DNA of 64,000 bases from Capsicum annuum (lineage: Eukaryota > Streptophyta > Magnoliopsida > Solanales > Solanaceae): assembly GCF_002878395.1 (NCBI RefSeq), contig NC_061120.1, positions 96,517,711 through 96,581,710 of the forward strand. The letters are read 5' to 3'. Positions 58,689 to 64,000 of the stretch are shown here, piece after piece. Position 1 is the stretch's first letter, and each line of letters opens with the position of its first letter. A model generated the notes under the pieces. The model searched no databases, was not told where the DNA came from, and worked only from the letters and a program-made list of their open reading frames with translations. The translations under genes and the position numbers were made by a program.

Positions 58689-58890
58689 AAGGTTCAACAG
58701 TGTCCTAGGAAGTCTTAAAGCTGCATCTAGTAGAGTTTTGTACATGGGTATGTTGCGCACCACACTTATGTGTAGGAGACTATAGGATGCTTAGGAATAT
58801 TTTTTTATTTTTCAGTATTCATGTCGTGCCAGTGAGCATAATATTAAGTTAATCTCTTAGTCTAATCCCTTTCTCTTCTATTTACAGAAC

Positions 58891-59769
58891 ATGCCTCCCA
58901 AGAAGAGAACTGGGAATCAGTCAGCCCCTCAGCCTAAAGATCCTTTGGTGAGTTCAGAGATGCATTTATTATTCTTACTCAATTAGTTTTTCCTCAGAAT
59001 AAACGGCTAGCTTCATTCCTGGAAACCCAGTGGCTAATTCAGTTGCAGCCAGGATTTGGGACTTCACCTGAATGAATCCTCCATCCTTTCCTGGGCCTAA
59101 GTCAGAAGAGGATCCTCGGGAATTCCTTGACTTGGTTAATAAGGTTACAAATATTATGGGGGTTTCAGCTATTAAGAGTGCTGAGCTAGTTGCATGTCAA
59201 TTGCAGGATGTTTCTCACACTTGGCTCAAGCAGTGGAAGTCAGAGAGGTCAGTTGATGCAGGATCCATTGAATTGGAGGAGTTTAACACCGCATTCTTAG
59301 AGAGATTCTTCCCCCTAAAGCTGAGAAAAGCTAAGGTGTTAGAATTTATCAATCTCAGGTAGGGCAACATTATGGTGAAAGAGTATTCTCTTAATTTTAC
59401 TCAATTATCCAGATATGCTCCTCATCTGGTTGAAGATAGCAAGGCCAAGATGAGTATGTTTGTTTCTGGGGTGAACGATAGTGTGGTCCAAGAGTGCAGG
59501 TCTGCGATGTTGAGTAGTGATATGAACATAGAAAGACTTATGAGTCATGTCAGCAGATAGAAGAGCAAAAGATTAAGATGTGGAAGAAACAGAATAAGAG
59601 AGCAAGGACACTTAATTGAAACTTTGCTCAGCCTAAGTCAGAAGGAGGAAATTGTTCTCAATTTCATCCTAAGTCATCAGTTCAAGCTCCTTCTTTAGCC
59701 ATTGCTCCAGCTCCTAAGTCCAGGGATGATAGGAGAGATAGAGTGCCAAGCTCTATGTCTTAGGGGAGA
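58891..59769 (+). pseudogene. R7 gag, cut by R9
   Basis: Starts MPPKKRTGNQSAPQPKDPL. A stop and frameshift near 58985-59070, then MNPPSFPGPKSEEDPREFLD, LVNKVTNIMGVSAIKSAELV, QLQDVSHTWLKQWKSER, FNTAFLERFFPLKLRKAKVL, and KEYSLNFTQLSRYAPHLVED (59372-59560). Very like the R2 gag, block for block. Ends at 59769, where the R9 LTR begins, before the zinc knuckle; the rest of R7 should lie beyond R9. Confidence 0.87.
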
Positions 59770-59780
59770 TGTAAAGCCCC

Positions 59781-59824
59781 GTATTCAAGTAAGTGTATTG
59801 GCGTATTCAAGTACGTGTATTGGT
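59781..59824 (+). repeat. 22-bp tandem duplication at the R9 LTR start
   Basis: GTATTCAAGTAAGTGTATTG plus GC at 59781, and GTATTCAAGTACGTGTATTG plus GT at 59803. Confidence 0.9.
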
Positions 59825-61174
59825 CTTATTTATATGGAATTAATTTTATTTTATTTTATTTATACCAAAATTTGCTCGTCCATGGTTCCATACGAAGGTT
59901 ATTGAATAAGAATTCCAATTATATGAAGATTTCCAAAACCGAATAAGTTTCGAATATAATCGAGCACGTTCGAAACTATAAAACGGTGGCCGGGATATTT
60001 AGGAATAGTAAATGTGCAGGAAAATTTCCTGCACACAAACTACTGAGGCCAGCCTATTTTTTGGGCCAACTTTGGACGATCATAACTCCCTTAATATAAT
60101 GAACTGGGAGATCTGCGACCTATGAAAAGAAATATAATTGAGTCTTCTTTCCAATGCAATTGGTTTCATCCAAATCCAACGTCTGATTAAGGAGTTATAC
60201 TCGTTTTACTTCAACCTCTCAAAATAAATTTTTAGGGTCAACTTCAAACGACTATAACTCCTTGTACAGGACGAACTGGGTGGCCTACTTTATATGAAAT
60301 GAAATCCCTTTAAATTATATTTCCAACGATACCAATTTCACCCAAATCCGATATCGGAGCAAAGAGTTATGGTTGATCTACTGTAGCTTACCAAAACAGT
60401 CCACCAAAGGACAGATTTGACATTATTTAAATTTTAAAGGAATTTTGGTCATTCCCTATTATATTATGGACGGGAATATGTGTATTTATACATGTATATG
60501 AGTTCAAAAACTAATTTTCATCATCAATCATTGAGAAAGAACAAACCCTATCCAAATTTGACCTTTAAATCACTTTTGATTCAACCGTAGAAATTCCAAC
60601 GTAATCCGATAACTGTGTTTGTCATCTCGAGAGCTTCAAACGGCACCTATTATTTGTGAAAATAGGATTGCATAATAAAGAGGTGAATTCTAAGGTATGA
60701 ATATTGTTTGCCTTTGTTCTCTTCCATATGTATATGTGTGATAGAGGATTATATGTATTGGTTGTTATTGAAAAGTGATGAAAATAGGGTTATGGACTAT
60801 TTTCCATGGTTTGGTTGTATTAAATTGTGGAAGGTGGATATGGTAATTGAGTTAAGGAAGGTGGATATGGTGATATACTATTGAATTGATGATTATTTAT
60901 GTCTATGACTCAATTTGGTTTAATGGATTGGTTGGAAAGATAAATGAGTCCAAACTTGATATTGGAAGATGTTCTATGAATATGCATGGCATGTGAATGT
61001 AATTGGAGTATAAGAGGGTTAAAGTTAAACCCTTTATGGTGTAATTAAGGCTTACTACTAAACCACTAGTTTGGTGAATTCAAATAATTGAATTGTGACA
61101 TTTGGTCGCTAATACTAGATTGCTATATATGTTCATTGTAGATAAGTAATCTGAAAAGACGACAAGTCCATTTG

Positions 61175-61776
61175 GGACTAGTATTGAAGGTTGACAGTCA
61201 GGTATGTAAAGCATACTCTATACCATATCTTTGGCATGAAAGTGAACAATTGTTCTATTAAGAAAGTTTCCAAAGTTATTCAGTAACATGTGATCCATAA
61301 TGATTTTGGATGATGTCCTACGTTACTAATGAACTTGTTTCCACCCTACAAGATGTCAAGACATTCCAATACTTACTTGTTTTCCAAATCTTACATATTT
61401 ATTGCACTAATGAATGTNNNNNNNNNNNNNNNNNNNNNNNNNNNNNNNNNNNNNNNNNNNNNNNNNNNNNNNNNNNNNNNNNNNNNNNNNNNNNNNNNNN
61501 NNNNNNNNNNNNNNNNNAATACTAGTCCCAAATGGACTAGTATTGAAGGTTGACAGTCAGGTATGTAAAGCATACTCTATACCATATCTTTGGCATGAAA
61601 GTGAACAATTGTTCTATTAAGAAAGTTTCCAAAGTTATTCAGTAACATGTGATCCATAATGATTTTGGATGATGTCCTACGTTACTAATGAACTTGTTTC
61701 CACCCTACAAGATGTCAAGACATTCCAATACTTACTTGTTTTCCAAATCTTACATATTTATTGCACTAATGAATGT
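61175..61776 (+). repeat. 243-bp duplicate on both sides of the gap
   Basis: 61175-61417 and 61534-61776 look identical (offset 359). The 16 bases just after the gap (61518-61533) are the reverse complement of 61167-61182, forming a fold-back with the start of the second copy. Best read as an assembly artefact. Confidence 0.9.
61418..61517. other. Assembly gap (100 N)
   Basis: A run of N in the R9 LTR. The round size suggests a gap of unknown length. Confidence 0.98.
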
Positions 61777-61814
61777 CATAAGGTATCCGGTTACTCGAAC
61801 AAGATTTATGTGCT

Positions 61815-61948
61815 ATTAATGACTCCAAAAGGTTTTATTGATATACGCATAAGTTCCTACTTCATTGTTATGGCATTGATGACTTCAAAACACTTTATTG
61901 ATGTGCCAATGAGTTCTTACTTCATTGTTATTGCATTGATGGTCTATT
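61815..61948 (+). repeat. 60-bp tandem repeat in the R9 LTR
   Basis: Units at 61815, 61875 and a partial at 61935, beginning ATTGATGACTTCAAAA and ending TACTTCATTGTTATTGC. Confidence 0.9.
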
Positions 61949-62064
61949 TATATGTCTCTTATTGATGTATTATTGTTTCAAAGTATCAAAAATGCGGTGG
62001 CGATCGAAATAACAATCTCAAAGATTAATTGAACTAAGTGATGGAAGTTCTCTCTTATCGGGTG

Positions 62065-62160
62065 GTATCCCAGGGGTATAAGCCTATCATGGGTCGATCC
62101 GTAGTTATGTGTTTATGGGTAGTATCCCAGGGGCATAATCCTATCATGGGTCAATCCCAG
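62065..62160 (+). repeat. 57-bp direct repeat in the R9 LTR
   Basis: GTATCCCAGGGGTATAA with CCTATCATGGGTC at 62065, and again at 62122. Confidence 0.88.
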
Positions 62161-62872
62161 TTGATATATACTGGAGGCTTCCTAATGGTCATTGTACAGT
62201 ACAGTAATGATTATAAAGATTATAAGAACGAATGTAAAGTGATTGAATAAATACAATGTACAGGTTGTCACAAGTTTTAGTAAGTTTGGTCCACTCCTAT
62301 TACGATTTATTCACTTGTTTCTGATTTCTATTAAGATCCTATATCATATGTGATTATCTATAGCTTTACATACTCAGTACATATTTCATACTGACGTCCC
62401 CCACAGGGACCTACATCTCATGCTGCAGGCACAGGTACCTCAGCTCATACACCGCACTAGTAAGAGCCAGGATACCCAGCTACTTGTGGTGAGCTCCAGT
62501 TTGCTTCGGGGCTTTTCGTGCCATATCCAGTCACTTTTGGTATTGTATAGAAGTTATTTATATGGCAGGGTGTGTCCCGACCTTAGTTAAACTCTGTGTA
62601 TTGTGTAGAGGCTTTGTAGACCTAATGTACAATCAAGGTGGTGTTTTGTTAGTAGACGTGATGGCTCCAACAGCCAAGTATTGTATATACATATGTATGT
62701 GTGCTTGAGCTTATACAGGTGATTATTTCAATTTATATGCGACATGATGCTGTCTGAATTTTGGGTTGTCATAGAGGTATGCATGGGAAGTATAAGGTTA
62801 TGAGCTAGTTCTCCCGGGCCTCCTCGGTTACGGGTGCCAGTCCACCCCAATAGGATTTGAGGTGTGACAAAA

Positions 62873-62889
62873 GTGGTATCAGAGAAGTT
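62873..62889 (+). other. R9 primer-binding site (Met-tRNA type)
   Basis: AGTGGTATCAGAGAAGT, four bases after the LTR end. Confidence 0.83.
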
Positions 62890-63086
62890 TGTCCTAGTGA
62901 GTCTACAAAGCCATGTCTACGTAGAGTCTTGTTTATCGGTGTGTCGTGCACCGCATCTATAAATAGGAGGCTATCGACAGTTAGGAATTGTTTCTTTTCT
63001 TTATGTCTTAGGTCGTGCGATAGAGCCTATATTGTATATGAATTCATAGTTGACAACTGAATTCATTTGTTTCTCTTATTATAATA

Positions 63087-64000
63087 ATGATGCCGGTTAC
63101 CAGAAGCAAGAATACCGGTAAGCAAGTAGATGTGGCTTCCGGAGAGGGGACTAATAAGTCACCCACTATACCAGCTAATCAAAGTGAGGCTCCAGTTGAG
63201 CATGCATCAGAAACTTCTTCCACTCCGGAAGAAATAAGGTGGAGGAGAACTATATCCCCAGAGCCACTTATTAACGTTGATGATCAAGATCTTAGAAATG
63301 TAGTACAACTTTTGACTCGTATAGTTGTTGGGCAAGCCATTCCTACCACAGGTCCTAGTGGTATAGATAGGGCAGCTAGCCTTCGAACAAAGGATTTTCT
63401 TAAGATGGATTCTCCCACTTTTATTGGATCAGATCTTAACGAAGACCCACAGGACTTTATTGATCAAATTCAAAGGGCCTTAGATGTTATGCATATAACG
63501 GGTAGAGAAAAAGTGGAGTTAGCAGTGTATAGATTTAGAGGAGAGGCTATATATTGGTACGAGGACTGGAAATGAGCTAGGGGTATTGATGAACCCCCAG
63601 CTACTTAGAAAGAGTTCAAAGAGGCACTTCTTGATCATTATCTTCCATTTGAGATTCGTAAGGCCCGTGCAGATCAGTTTTTAAATCTTCATCAGGGGAA
63701 TGTGAGCGTGAGGGAGTACAGTCTCCAATTTTATTCCTTGTCGAGATATGATCCTAATGTTGTAGCTACTATGGATGACAGAGTTCATCAATATATGGAT
63801 AGGATAGATCCATATCTTGTTAGAGATTGTACTATTACTGCTTTGAACAAAGATATGGACATAGCGAGGATCCAAGCATTTGCACAGAAAATGGAAGATC
63901 AGAGGCAGAGGAGAAGAATACAGGAATCAGAAAGTGGATATTCCGAGAGGGCCAGATCTACAAGGCAGTTCGTGGCATCCCAAGGAGGGTTCAGACCACA
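63087..64000 (+). pseudogene. R9 gag, runs off the window
   Basis: Start MMPVTRSKNTGKQVDVASGE at 63087 after a 217-base leader. LLTRIVVGQAIPTTG, FLKMDSPTFIGSDLNEDPQD, FIDQIQRALDVMHITGREKV, ELAVYRFRGEAIYWYEDWK, then a TGA (63573), a TAG at a Trp position (63606), and then open to the edge: EFKEALLDHYLPFEIRKARA, VSVREYSLQFYSLSRYDPNV, ALNKDMDIARIQAFAQKMED, QRRRIQESESGYSERAR. Only two stops in 914 bases make R9 the least decayed and probably youngest element here. The zinc knuckle and pol lie beyond 64000. Its gag is only distantly like those of R2/R7/R8. Confidence 0.9.

Larger units (their letters stand above)
59770..62869 (+). mobile_element. R9 5' LTR
   Basis: TGTAAAGCCCCG start, GAGGTGTGACA end, followed by a primer site and gag. 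About 3.1 kb as assembled, but it contains the gap and duplicate at 61175-61776, so the true length is probably about 2.7 kb. Two copies of the shared module (60146-60199, 60318-60371), a 60-bp tandem repeat (61815-61948), and a 57-bp pair (62065-62160). The partner LTR is outside the window, so the left end rests on the TG start alone. Confidence 0.82.

Noticed and set aside
59761..59769. GGGGAGA directly before the R9 LTR, resembling a polypurine tract and so a 3' LTR.
   Set aside because: The upstream sequence is R7 gag, not the end of a pol, and a primer site and gag follow the LTR, so it is a 5' LTR. The purine run looks like chance.

Overview
This is a heterochromatic, almost gene-free stretch of a plant nuclear genome, most likely from the nightshade family (Solanaceae). 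It consists nearly entirely of decayed LTR retrotransposons stacked inside one another. The family call rests on a TS-type SINE tail with a (TTG)n end, a 'putative plant transposon protein' ORF, and the Tekay/Del- and Athila/Tat-like element types; it is an inference from remembered family features. I see no intact host gene, tRNA, rRNA or CRISPR array. The only sequence that is not LTR-element or SINE is a broken multi-exon DUF1985-type gene (33.4-35.1 kb), itself probably from a Mutator-like element.

Nine LTR elements are named R1-R9 here. Left stack: R1 (+; pol at 1-5751, 3' LTR at 5752-6347 continuing at 30880-32966) holds R2 (-; 6348-30879). R2 holds R3 (+; 11101-25438) in its RT/RNase H junction, with 5-bp target duplications TGGAT. 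R3 holds R4 (+; 12277-18791) in its 5' LTR. Right stack: R5 (-; begins 35126) holds R6 (+; begins near 40180). R6 holds R7 (+; begins 47043), and R7 holds both R8 (+; 48772-57895, in its 5' LTR) and R9 (+; begins 59770, in its gag). R5, R6, R7 and R9 all run off the right edge. Their missing halves should appear beyond the window in the order R9, R7, R6, R5.

R2, R4, R7 and R8 are Ty3/gypsy chromovirus-like (Tekay/Del type). They have LTRs of about 2.2-2.6 kb starting TGTAA; a Met-tRNA-type primer site is visible in R2, R7 and R8, and a GPY/F region plus C-terminal chromodomain in R2, R4 and R8. R1 is a related but more decayed element whose pol is partly duplicated in tandem. R9 has a similar primer site and gag and is the least decayed. 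R3, R5 and R6 are Athila/Tat-like, with LTRs of about 1.2-1.45 kb; R3 and R6 show an Asp-tRNA-type primer site, and R3 carries an extra ORF after pol.

No element can encode a full gag-pol. Stops, frameshifts, internal deletions and lost catalytic residues are everywhere, and many stops are CAG to TAG, CGA to TGA or TGG to TAG, as expected from deamination of methylated cytosine. The most interesting non-coding signals are: arrays of short dyad-symmetric words just upstream of the putative TATA box in several unrelated LTRs; a roughly 54-bp module shared by four LTR families; a templated double-switch insertion in the R1 RT; and a SINE insertion with a clear 18-bp target duplication. A 100-N gap at 61418-61517 is flanked by a 243-bp duplicate and a fold-back and looks like an assembly artefact.
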